Positions 23,581 through 36,600 of a DNA stretch of 64,000 nt are shown here, one piece after another (positions within the stretch are counted from its first letter, which is position 1; each line of letters opens with the position of its first letter). The stretch is from positions 4,096,427 to 4,160,426 of the forward strand of contig OZ038322.1 of NCBI GenBank assembly GCA_964035795.1, written 5' to 3'. This DNA is from Pterobdella sp. o SKG-2022 (Eukaryota; Annelida; Clitellata; Hirudinida; Piscicolidae). The notes below the pieces were generated by a model. That model had not been told where the DNA came from, made no database searches, and saw nothing but the letters and a program-made list of their open reading frames with translations. The translations under genes were made by a program, and so were the position numbers.

Positions 23581-26500
23581 GTTAGTTTTGGTGGTTGAAA
23601 GAATTAGGAAACAATTTGAAGTATTAGTTTTGGGTGATTCATTTAATTTTTAATCGGCTTTAGAAGGTACTTTGAAAGAAAATTTTAAAAAATTTGAAGT
23701 TTTTTCCAATATTTTTTACATAACTATGTATTTGTTTGCATTCGTCTTATATTTTTTTACTTATTGAAAATCTAGATAAACATTCAAAATTTGAATACAA
23801 TTATGGGATAATCAATTTATAAAAAACTGACTTCTTGATCATTTTGAACATATATCCTTACGTAATTAAAATCTTCAAGCAATTTTTTTAAGTTTTTTAA
23901 ACAGTACCACATGACGTATTATTTATATCAAAGGCAAACTTAATCGTATCTACAAATTGATACAAATAGATTCTTAAAATGTGCTAAAATCAAATTTTCA
24001 TATATGTATATTAAGTTAATATTTTTAAAATGCCTTTTGGAGTTATTTTTTTAGCAAGAAAAGTCCATGTAATACATTTAAGCCTTTTATTTAGCAAAAA
24101 TATTCGCATGACTGGGAAAGTTCACACTGAAAACGTTAAACGAAAACCCTTTAAAATTAAACAGAAAGAATTGGAAGGATTTAAAATATGATTATCTAGA
24201 AGTTTCTGTAACTGATTCATAGAGGCATAAAATTTAAATTTTTTACATGGAATTAGATACTCTAAACCTTTGAATATTTTTGAAATACTTCTTAAATGTT
24301 ATGTTTTCTTTTCTAGACATAACGTACACAAAAACAATAAAGAATATCTTGTCGCCCGAACAACCTTCTTTATTTTAGTTAATTTTTTTTTCATTATGTG
24401 CCATTGTATACAATTTTAAGTTTAAATAAAACGTATTTCGGTTTTTGATGCATTCCATAAATAAAAATCGTTCTTTCTTTATAAGATAAACTACAAGCAA
24501 ATGAAACTTTAAAACAACAACTGTGAATAATATTCACCATGTTTTTGTTCTACAAGATTGTGTAATATTCGAAAAAAAAATTGAAGACTTTTTATTAATA
24601 CGTCCAAACGTGGGACTTAACGAGCCAAGATGAAGAATGATAGTTTCAGACAACAATTTTACTTGAATTAACTCACTATAAATAAAGCTTAATATCATTA
24701 ATTACTTATGCAGATGCCACGTTATTTCGCCATCTATATAACTCACAAGTCTCTTCCAGACAACTCATTTTTACATCAAAATTATCTAGTTTTAAGATTT
24801 TTAGACATTTTCAATTAATTTAAAATGTTTGTTTCCGAATATTTATGTTTCATAAATAGCTAAAATTATTCCTTTAAGAATATTTTTTATTGTAAAAAGA
24901 AAAAAGCTAAATTCCAAACTGTTTAATAACTTAGCTTTAACATTTGAAATATATCATCATCCGATAACTGATACACATCATAACGTTAGCGGCCTCATAT
25001 AATATTAATTACCGAGATCTAACACTATTACACGATGACCAGTGGAAGCAAGTCGTTCATTAATAACGCTACAAAGAGGTCTTATAAATAATACTTTTAT
25101 AAAATACTTATAAACTGCTCATCAAAACAAGCTTGCATTTTTGCATAAATCCCAAGTTTAAATAAATAAGTATTGGAGATAGATACAGTAGGGTTATTTG
25201 AAAAAGAAAAAGAAATCTCATTTACATTATAAAACCATTAGGCATCGTTTTTGCAACTCCCTGGAACCAGTGTGTTTCAGACTCAACTTCGCAAATAAAT
25301 TACCAAAGCTTTTTGAAAGTATTGAAAAAATTACACTTTATTTTTCCTGAATTGATTTTTTGACTATTCCAATACGAAGATTGTGCTTTCAAATCAATTT
25401 TTTTTGCTTTTTAATTTGATGTACGCAAGGTTTTGTTCTGCTTTGAAAAAATAAGATTAATTCCGATGTTGACTCAAACAATTAGAGTCTTGTATATTTA
25501 TTATTTTAATTCAACAATATATCCATTTTAAAAGATGTTTTTCTTAAAATATTGGATTAAAATTTACACAGGGAGTCTCTTAAAGCATATATTCATCCAA
25601 TTTAAAAAAAACGAATTTCTATAATAGAAGTCAGAATGGAGAGAATGCACTAAATTACTCATAATGTCTGAAAATTGATTCGATATAGAAGCATTAGGTC
25701 TTGCTAGATTGAGTTTTTTGCATTTCTTTACCATACCTCGTGTATAGAATTCTACATTTTGCATATTTCTCATGAATCTTTTGGTTTTATTTGTGATAGC
25801 TTGATTAGTTCTTTAACTACTATAATCACTTTTAATAGTTTTTATTTTACATATAAATTCTTTTTTATCATCATTTACATATACATCAATGTTATCATCA
25901 TCCGTTTATTTGAAAATGACTGTTTAAGGTATTTTACTGAAGATTTTTTTCAAAAGAGAAACGAAAATAAACTTCAGAATAATTTTCATATTTCAATATT
26001 TCAAACAGACTAGATACACACGTTTTGTAATCTCTAAAAATTGAAACAATAGTTGCCGTAAAATAATTTCAAAGTTAAAAGCTCGATCGGAATTTTTCAG
26101 TATTAATATTTTGAGCACAAAATTTTTGTTTGATAGAATCAATCATTTAGCCGTAAATTTTTCTTCATTCATTTTTGTTTCAATAAGTCACTTTCATTTT
26201 TGTTGCTCAAGGAAGCATCAATCAAAGGGTCATTAAGGACCTGATTCATCATCATCCTTCTCGCTAACCACCATTCTTCAAAGATACTTCACTTTATATT
26301 CACATTTGAATTCATAATACCTTCCCATTTTTAGCTACTCAGCTTTCTTCAATGTGTTTGCTTTAAGATCCCGAATGGAATTTTGTAACTCAATTTGCTA
26401 ACGTTATGTACAACCTATCGACATTTTCTTTTGAGTTATTATGAAAAATCAGGCAATTTTCTACGCTTTCTCCATCACCACATTTCTTCTTTAAAAATTT

Positions 26501-27670
26501 CCGGGCCTTTCGAACTCTCTTTCTACCTTACAATCAACATTCTAGTATGTTTTTTGAGACTATTTTGGATTTAAATTCAATAATTTTAAAGCTTTTGATA
26601 ATATTCTTTGTTCAACAGTCTTTTTTTATTGAGTATCAAGACAATATAGCACCCCCTTCAGAACATTGATTCACTAAATAAACTTCATATAACTTCAATG
26701 CAATAGAATCTTTAATACGTTTTCGTTTATTTTCACATAATTTTGAGCTGTTCAGTTTGACATTAAGAATTAATTTATTCAACACTGTAACAACTAGAGT
26801 CTAAAAGGATGATCGAAATGAAAACGCAAGGTAGAATTTAAACGTGTGAAACCGTACTTAAACGGAGTATAAAAAATATACCAGTAATTTGAAAAAATGA
26901 TAATTGATTATCAATCTCAATTAAAAGAAATATGATACTCAGAGCGGAAAAAAGTTTCAAATCTTAAATTTCTAATATATTAACAACTGCTATGACAGAC
27001 CCCTGCGACCGTTAGAAGAACAATCCGAATTGCAGATTAATGAAATTCGGCATATTAATGCCTTTCTTAATCGAAAAATGATGACAGGGCATATTGCACA
27101 GTGAGAAAATAATAGAAAAATGTAATAATCGTCAAGGTATTTTTACGTTCGTATTCTTAAACGTTTATTAATAGGTGTTTTGTAAAAAACACATTGTCGA
27201 TATGGGAAGTATTAGATCTTTTAAATATTATCAAGATATATCATGAAAAGTACGAAGTGTATTTTAAAAATTCATATGCTTAAAAGAGTCGTTCAAAACA
27301 ATGGAGATGTATGTAACAAAGCTCATTTGCTTATAAAATACGGCCCTTTGTCGCAAAACTGTCTATATTTTATTTCGGATCTCAGTATTTACAAAATTTC
27401 CAGCGCCTTCTCATATTTGCATTTATATTCCAACAAATATCATGAATATTCAATAACGTCATTATTTATAAGATCAAGAATAATATGATTAATCATATAA
27501 AAATTTTTTTCAGTACATATCCTCCTAAAATTTTTTCTCGATTATATAAACTTTTCAATACATTTATTCAGAACGGCAAAAATCCATAAATTTAGATAAC
27601 TTCAACTTTGTTATAAAACTTGTCCTTATCATATAACATATCTTTATATGCCTCCAATAAACCCTTGCAG
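23581..27670. other. Interval without recognised exons
   Basis: AT-rich. It should hold the 5' exons of the membrane-protein gene starting at or before 27671 (which enters in phase 1) and any later exons of the 23538 gene, but none could be supported by both splice sites and coding signal. Confidence 0.35.
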
Positions 27671-30600
27671 ACGTTTCATCTGCTGGCAACATCATCATTG
27701 AAGATGTCACGGAGAGCTCTGAAGGAGCGAGTGTTTCTTTGAGGGATGTCGAAGAAAGGCGAGAAGGACTGGAGGTCAAACTGAAAAGAGGTAATACTAT
27801 TTGAGCTCAATAGTAGATGTTGAAAAGAGTTTCAAGTTTTTTTTCAATCATAAAAGTTATTTTGATGCATTTATTTAAGAGAAATTTTAATTTTCTAAAA
27901 GATCAGCAGTTAACATTTACGCTTTGACATTTCTTAAATGATTAAAATTAAAAGTTTTAAAGCGTTTTTTCGAACAAAAAAAAATGAAGCGTAGTCTTGA
28001 TAATATTTATTTAAAATATTATTTTGAAATGACTGAAAGATACAAAAGTTTAAAATTTTAAATCTTGAAAATCGAAATCAAATGGCCACCTTCAAACATA
28101 TTTCATCTCGTTTGAAAGAGCGTGAATCCCTGTAGTATCAATCGTCCTCACTCCAAACTCCATGCATTTTTAAACTTGAAAACCGAGTTTTTGATGATGT
28201 TTAGGAAATATAATGTATATATATAGATATATATTTTTTTAATTCTTAAAATTTTTAAAGCAGCTGAAAAGATTGCATAGAATTTATTTGGTTTCAGGAC
28301 TCTTTTTTGTTCACGACCTCAAGGAATTAGTTGCTTAAAGAGAAGATTAAGAATAAATTTTCAATTATTTTTGAAAAATAATATTTGATTTGAAACGATT
28401 TAGTAATAATTAAGAAATATTTTTTAAAACAAAAAAAAGAATGACAAAAAAATTGTTTTTTAAAAGTGGCCAAAATATTCAACTAATGTTGTTATGTGGA
28501 GGAATTTTATAAATATTATTTAAATACTTAAAAAGACTCGTTAGTCACTTATTTGGGGTTTTCTAGAAGTAGTCTGCCAATAAATAATGATATTAATATG
28601 ACAAATGGAGTTGCTGCTTGAGTAGGGATAATGATGATAACTTGCAAAGATACTATTAATATTATATAGACTTAACCTATATAATATTGGTATATGCACA
28701 TTTGCATCAAAAAATTAAGAAATAAAGAAGTATTATATTCTTCAAGACGCTTCAGAAGCAACTTTGTCAGTCGAAGCAATAAAAAAAGATCTCTCTGTTT
28801 CGCTTTTTTAATCTACGTAAAGTGACTCCGTTATAGCAAATCGAAGTTATGCATTTCGAAAAAATTAGACCTAAACTGAAGTTTGTAGATAGTTATAAGT
28901 CTTTCAAGATATAAAAACACATAAAAAGGTCCTATATATTTGAATCAAAATTTTCTGTCGTGAAGCCTCTTGGATAATTATTATGGAAATTTCAATACCA
29001 AAAAGTAAAAACGCTATTTTCTCAATTATATTTCTCTGAAATATTAAAATTGAAACATAATTCTGTTGATGTTGCAGAAAGGCTAAAACAACTTCTATGC
29101 TCATTAAAAATAGTAAAACCTTTTTTGAAGGTGGTTTGACTGCGTATGTGACGATACTACAACTGCAAGTTTTTTCTCAATATGCCCCTAGCACTTCTTC
29201 CTTCTCTCACTGCACTCACAACACTCAACATCCCTCCGATCAGTCTTCATCTCGTTCAAAACCTGCATTGGGCATCTGGAACCTCAAAAGAAACACAAAG
29301 AAGATGAAGATTAATGTAAGCAATGCTTGTCCAACAGAGTGTCTTATGAAATTTGTTGCTATAGTCATTATCATGTATGTATTGCGTTCATCTTTTGCGA
29401 CATAGATTGAAAATTTTTAAATAAAAATTTATAGAGTGGTGTGAGGTTCTCAAAACTTTTTGAAACAAATTATTTTATTTGTAAACTTTTGAGCTATTGT
29501 AAATTCATATATTTCTGATATTTCCAATAAATTAATTTTTGTTATATAAGAAATTTAAATGCGTTTCCAAAAAAATTAATTTCAGAATATATTCAATAAT
29601 ATAACAATAAGAATATATAACAAACAATTTTAAAAATATATACAACCCACACATTAGATATGAATATGAGAGTTAACTAATCAAAAAGTTTTTAGCGTTA
29701 CGTCAATCAATCAATTCAAAACCTCTCATAAAAGCTGGAAAGAATCATAAGACACTATAGATAGAGGAATTATTCAAAGCACTCTTCTCTGGCTTATCAG
29801 CTTGTGAGGAAAATTATCGATTGGGAGTGCAAAAACGTTTCTCATTAAAAATTATATTTTCTTTTTTGTCATTAAAAAGCTAATCTCTGAGCGTTTTCAG
29901 AGTTTTTGGCAGTGATTAAAAGGAATATTTTAATTAATAACTATTTATAAAATTTCGAGTATTGTAGGCACTGTGAAGAGATGCTAGTTTGCAGGAAATG
30001 TACAATGATTAGACGAAAATTAAAAATAGTAATTATCAAAATTTATATTGTATCAAATCAAACAGGGCAAGCGAAAGTGCGAAAAACTTGGTATGTGTAA
30101 CAGTGCCGACAAGATGACGAAGAGACGAGAAACTACGGAAAAACGTCTTGTTGGGCCAAGGTAAATAATGATATCAATAGCGATGGAATAAATATTGCCA
30201 TGAGATTAATTCCTCAAATACAATAATATTAATAATTTCTGTTGATACAATGATTGATAATATCTCAATAAAACCCATGGAAAATTTTGTTAAACGTTGA
30301 AGTTCTTGATGGATTTGTGTACTTTGTTAAATTATAAAAGTTTGACGCTGAATAAGTTTTGCAAGTCGATTTCAATTAAATTTGTGGACTTTCTTTGAAA
30401 TTTTTTTTCTTATTTAGTGTTTGTTTGAATAAAGAAATAATGAGCTTTGCTGGCTTGGGAGACAAGAAAATTTATTGGAAAAATGAAATTGAATGAAATA
30501 AATTTGTGTTTCATCGAGTTTGTGCATTTAAAAAAATTTTGAGAATATAAAAAAGAAAATTTTGTTATGACACTCATGAAAGTTTTCAGAGAAATTATTA

Positions 30601-33600
30601 AATAATTCATAGAGCCATTTCATTGCAAACAATATAAATTAAGGGCACTTTGTGAATTAAAAATTAAAACTATGTTTGCAAATATATTTAAAACAACTTT
30701 TTTATAAGTTTTTTACATTTTTCGAAAGAAACAGTTAAAAACGGCTTGAATTGATTAAATTATGTGTAAATCTAACAGGTTTCAATTCCAAATATTGCGT
30801 AAATTTACATAATATTACGACATGTTATAGATGAAAACGTTGTTTTAATAAAGATACAACACTGTTCTTCTAATTCACGTTGCTTAGGCTTATAACTCAC
30901 AATGATTTTCACAATAATCAAAACAGATCCAAACCACAACATGGTGCACTACGGCGCAGAGAGCCCTTTACCCTCGGCCCCCAAACCCCCATCCACAAAC
31001 CCCATTCAATTCAACCCTACAACGTTAACAACATCTTCAAACTACTCCATACTAATTTACATCAACCCTCCAAAAAGTCTTCCCCACACCAGGTCAGGCT
31101 GCACGAGGAATGCAAGCTATGCACGCAATCTTGTGCTACAAACATCACAACAGAACCGCCACTCGGAAGTTTCAGCGTTTGTCACGTGACTCCTGATGAC
31201 GCCACTCTTTTATTTCTTGTGGGCAGTTTTTCTCCTCGTTTGTCTGTCTGCTTGGCTTGTTGCGTTCATCAGAAATGCCGAAAAGACTGTTGGGAGTACT
31301 TGAAGAAAGGTGAAAATTATTCCACTAAACTTCAAACGGAAGACAGAGAAGAAAAAATTGGTTTGACTTTGAATGATTCGAAAAAACCTGTTTATAATGA
31401 AAAGAAAGAAAAGTCAAAAAATTATTCTCAAACAAATTTGTCTGGAAAAAAAAATGAAAAACTAAAAACATGTGAGAATATAGAAGCTTCAGAAAAAGTT
31501 GGTGCCAAACAATGTTGCCTTAATTTCGGCAGCTTTTACGAAAATATAAAAGATGTTGATTTTTCATTGAAAGAATCTTTTCATAAAACATCAGCAGAAA
31601 GTAAATTTCAATATTATGGTAGGGAGTGTCCTAATATTGGTGGTGTAGGCAACAATTTTGAAAACTGTTGTTTCTGTTGTTATGATGAGAAAAACAGAGA
31701 AGAATATTATAGGAGAGAACTCAATTCAAAGCTAAAACTGTCATTTCATAAACGTTCTCTATGCAGAAATAATAAAATAACTTGTAATAAAAAGAGTAAA
31801 AATAATTATATCAAGGATATAAAAGATAATAAGGCCGGTGCATTAGAAGATATAAATATGCTTCAGAAAGTGAATAATAAAAAAAATAATAAAAATAAAA
31901 CAAAACTTATCGATTTGAAGAACAATAACAATAAATTGAAAGTTAAAACCGAAGCAATAGGCGCGTTTCCGCGTAGTTCAACATTTTTTGCGTGCCATGT
32001 CTCTCTGGTCAAAACACTTTTAATCTATCAATTCAAATACCGACTAATGATTGAGTCAAGCGGCCAAATTTTGGCTGAACGCTTTTCGAATGGGAGTGAA
32101 GAAATTTCATGTTATACAGGGTATGCTTCTAACGCAAGCGAGAAAAGAAAGTATATTATAGAGGTGAGAATGTTCATAAAAAATATTATCACAAAATTTT
32201 TTAATACGATTTCAATTAAAAATGTTCATGAAATTTTTTGATTTGAATCGTTTCCGTATTAGTTTAATTCAGTTAATTATATATGATAGTTTAGAATATC
32301 TTTTTGGTTTTGCAGTGAAGAAGTTTGAAAAATTGTTTCAAAGCAGTTGTACGCAATATCTATTATTTAACGTTGTAAATCAATATAACCTACAAGAGCT
32401 CAAATATATTTAATATTGAAATATTAATCAATTATGCTTATAATATATAATTATAATTTCATAACTAAACCACAAAACCCCAATCAAATACAGTTAATTG
32501 AAGCAGAAAGTGGAAAAAGCTTCGCGGAAGACAACGAGAAAATGTGAGATAACAATCTTTATGATGGGGTCGAAATAGTCAAGATTGCTTATATAATAAT
32601 GAGAAAACTATGCTCATAAAATTTAAATTATCTATATACAATTTGAAACTGAATTTTTCAAAATGTTTTTCTTTGTATGAGATCTCTTAATTCTTAAAGG
32701 TTTACTCAAATGTCTAAAAATTTTTAAAAAACAATGTATTCTAACACGAAAAGTTGAAATCTTTCAAGTTTAACACAAAAAAAATAATAATAAACTTTTG
32801 ATATTTATGTGTTTATGTCGTTGAAACGAAAGAGCGTAACTTTCTTCTCCGCCATTCTTTTTGTAGGCCACAAATGCGATCAGAGCACAATATGAAATAT
32901 TTTATAGCTTAGATAGGGCTTCATTCAAAATACTTGAGTTGTGCGAGTTGACTCTGGTTGTTCCATTTGTTGATCATTAAAACTTATTATTATTAAAATA
33001 TTTTTTTTTTCAAACATAATAATTTAGTTTTATTTAAAATTTAAATATTTTTAGACCCGCGCTTTTGGAATTATCTTGTGATTATTTTATCGCATCTGAT
33101 CCTTTATTTCTTCTTGGAAATTTGAAAAAGAAAGATTTAAATGTTGGATATATAGCCAACAATCAAAAAACTCAAAGTTCTAATCCAAGTTTTGAGGTAA
33201 GAATGCCCATATTTAGATTCAATAAAGACGATACCCCATAAATATCACCACAGAAACAAAAAGGTTGTTGTGATAGACTGAAAAAAGAAAAATTTCATTC
33301 ATATGTAAATCTCAAAGTAAAAATGCAGTCTCCATGCGTTTACTTGATTTCAAATAGCAGCACTTCTCCACAAATAAAAATCTCCATTCCCGAATATGCA
33401 TCCCTTTCAAAAAGGTTTTCTCATCGCACAGCTTTGAGAGAGGAGTCTTTCGAGGCTTGGATCACGTCGAATGGCCCAGAAAACATAGTACATGCCAGAG
33501 GTGGCGTCTCAAAATGCCCGGGTGAATTTTATTATTTTAGAAATGTACGACAAAATTATTCAAAATTCAAGATGATAATTGTGATTTATAAAAACATATT

Positions 33601-36600
33601 GTCGGTACATAAAGCTCAAATGATAGAGCATTAGACTAATTATCCGAAGTTACCGGGTTTGATCCTGTGTGGGCCGACAATTGGCACCTGTTCTACAGTG
33701 TTCCACTACATTGAATTTGTAGCAAGTGCTTTGATCTATAGAGAAAAGCGTTTTATAAATAGCACATTAAATTTACTTGTTTGTATTAAAACAAGAGTTT
33801 TCTGTTATTGTAACGGATGTGATTAATAACATGACAGGTGCCTTTAATGTCAAGTTGTACTCGTATGTTTGGTCGGGAGAGCACCAAGTGGCCATGAGGG
33901 AATTCAACATTTTAATTCGATGCCCTTCTACTTTCTATATTTCATTCAGTGTACCAGAAGAAATTTTGAAAGAATCTCACAATAAAACATTTTTCCTAGA
34001 ATTTCGAGATTCATTTAAAAAGTTTACTTTAGTGCTTTATCAGCCTTTTGCAAGGAGAGAGCTTAATCGCGATGAAAATGTCATAAACGAAAGTAATAAT
34101 ACTCCCATAAAATATGTATCTCTCAATTCTCAAGAAAAACCAACATACGAAACTCATGAAAAGCAAAAAGGAAATAAAAAAACGAAAAGTGACTCGAAAC
34201 CAGATTCAATCGGGAGGGATTTGCTGAACATTTTGGCCATTCTGTTTTCAACTTTGCTCAATTTCGCTTTCTTCTTTGTCATTCTCTGTCATAAGCCAAG
34301 TACTTTATAAAATAAATTGATTACTTCCATGGAAAAAAAACTTGGGAATTTTGAAATTAATTTTTTATCAAAACATCGAAAAAAGATTGAAAAGAACTAT
34401 ATTTTTAAAATATCTTGTTGATTAAATATTAACAAAACTGAACATATTCATATTTTTAATTATTTATAACTTGTTATAAAACTCCAGAAAAAGTGAGACC
34501 TCGGCAAGGGGACGCCAAGACTTCCAAGTACTACCATTTGAAGCCCATGCTCTTCGTCGTTTGCCACCTCGTGCTCTACACCTTACACTCCTCTTCTTTC
34601 TTCTTCTTTCTCGCCTTCTTCAAACAAAAGTATTGTTTATTCAAATTATAATGTATTATGTTTCATTTGAGTTTTAATGTGTAAGCCATTTACTCAATTT
34701 TCTTTTACAGAGTGAATTTGAATGAATTGAGTAAAAGCTTGAAAAAACTCGAATCTTTCAGCCAATCGCAAAGAAAAAGTGTGATTTTAATTCAAAATGC
34801 AGCGATTTCTGAAATAATGAGACAATTGCAGGTTTTTGACGAAAACAAAATCAGATGCTTCGGTCGTGTTGATGACCTACTGCAATCTTTCAAAGAGGTT
34901 TTTTGTATAAATAATTTCTACCTCGGTTAACTACTTTGTTAAAAAATTTTTATAAATTAGTAATTTTTAAAATATTTTTGTACAGAGTTTTCGATTGAAA
35001 AGACAAGAAGAACACGAAGAAACAAATGTAAAAAATAAATTGATTTTCGAGTACATGAGAAAACAAATTATTAATACCGAGAAACACTTTGAGCATTTCA
35101 AGTGGGTGTTAGATTTCACAAAAATGATAAAAGCTCTCAAAACTATACACAAACGTTTAACAGGAGTGTTGTTTTAAAACAAGAACTTCCTCAATTGCAT
35201 AAAAACTTGAAAAAGAATTTCGTGAAAATGAAAAAATCAATTTTAAAATCAGATTGGTTGAAAGCAGCAGAATTAATACACGAAAAAGTGGTTTCATTGC
35301 GACCAGCTCATAGACCAACAAACTCATTCGAATACTTCCTTGGTCTGCATTTCTCCAACGATTCTTCCCTCATACCAAACCTACCCACCATGCAAAATGA
35401 TATTGAACTAGGTAAGTTCCAATAAAACTACATGGCGTATTAAGTTCATATGCTTTCTTTGTTTAAAAATTTTTCTTTCATCAAAAAAATACTTTCTAGG
35501 TATTTCTGATTTACTTTTTAGTTCTGTTACTGAAACTGCAATCAACAACCAAGCTGAATGGCCACATAAAGAACTTGTTAAACATATATGGAGCATTCAA
35601 ACACATTACTTCAATAAGAAAACAAAATATAAAGCTTCGAAAAATTTTGACAAAAACTTTCAGAGGGCAAAGCTGCATCAAACCGCAAGCGTGATGGAAC
35701 CCCAGGCGGGGACTAGGGTGTCTCGGGCAGATGCAGATTATAATCAAAATCATATATTTTTCTTTGTGGCTTTCTTCGTCTTTTGCTTCGATGTTTTTTC
35801 AATTTTTGGGAAAATGAACAGAAAATTACACAAAAGGAAGATGAAGAAGGGAGAATCATTTGAAAAAGGTAAACTAACCTTATTGAGATATCTAAGATCT
35901 TTTTAGAACAAATAGCACGGCTTTTTAATACCGCTTAAGAAAAATCGCAAACACCAAGATTTCATGTCAATTAACATAAAATATAAAAAATAATTTAAAA
36001 GTTTTTTATAAATAATTTTGCATAAAATTTTTATTTAGTTTTCATGCTGATGTTGAAAGATCAAATTCATTAGAATTTTGTGAAAACCTTGGATATTACG
36101 AATACTTTACAATTAAATTTCAAATTCTCATTATAGATTTTAATTTTAATAAATTTGCCTCTATCTTGGAAGTGATAAATTAAAATTTAACAATTCCAAT
36201 GATAACACTTTCAAACTAGATTTTTGAGACGAATTAAACAGGTTTGATGACGAAAAGAGCGACACAGAGCGAGATTAGTGCATAAAAAGGCTTGCAAAAA
36301 AATATTTTTCAAATGGCACACCTTTAATATTATACTCGCCATTTCAATTCTCAGTAGTTTTGAAGCATTTGAAGCTATTCCATGTTGTGCTGCATGAGCT
36401 CGAGAGCTTGTGTGCTTTTTTTTAAAAAACATTGTTAATTTTAGGTTTTTAAATTATTTTTAAAATGTTAGAATTTTTTTTTTTGGAAGATATTAATGTA
36501 TGAAACGAGATTTATAGTTAGTCTATTGAAATTAATTTGTTTTTTTTGACGGGGGAAATGACTGGAATAAGATTTCGAAATTCCCTATAGCATTTGAGGG

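Noticed and set aside
30902..31189. Alternative 95-codon frame overlapping the large exon
   Set aside because: It is a shadow of the 425-codon exon, which alone joins its neighbours in phase.
27671..34310. The ectodomain of the large membrane gene as a HAP2/GCS1 gamete fusion protein
   Set aside because: A beta-rich segment before the first membrane segment recalls HAP2 domain III. However, the diagnostic HAP2-GCS1 cysteine region is not visible, and four more membrane segments follow, which HAP2 lacks.
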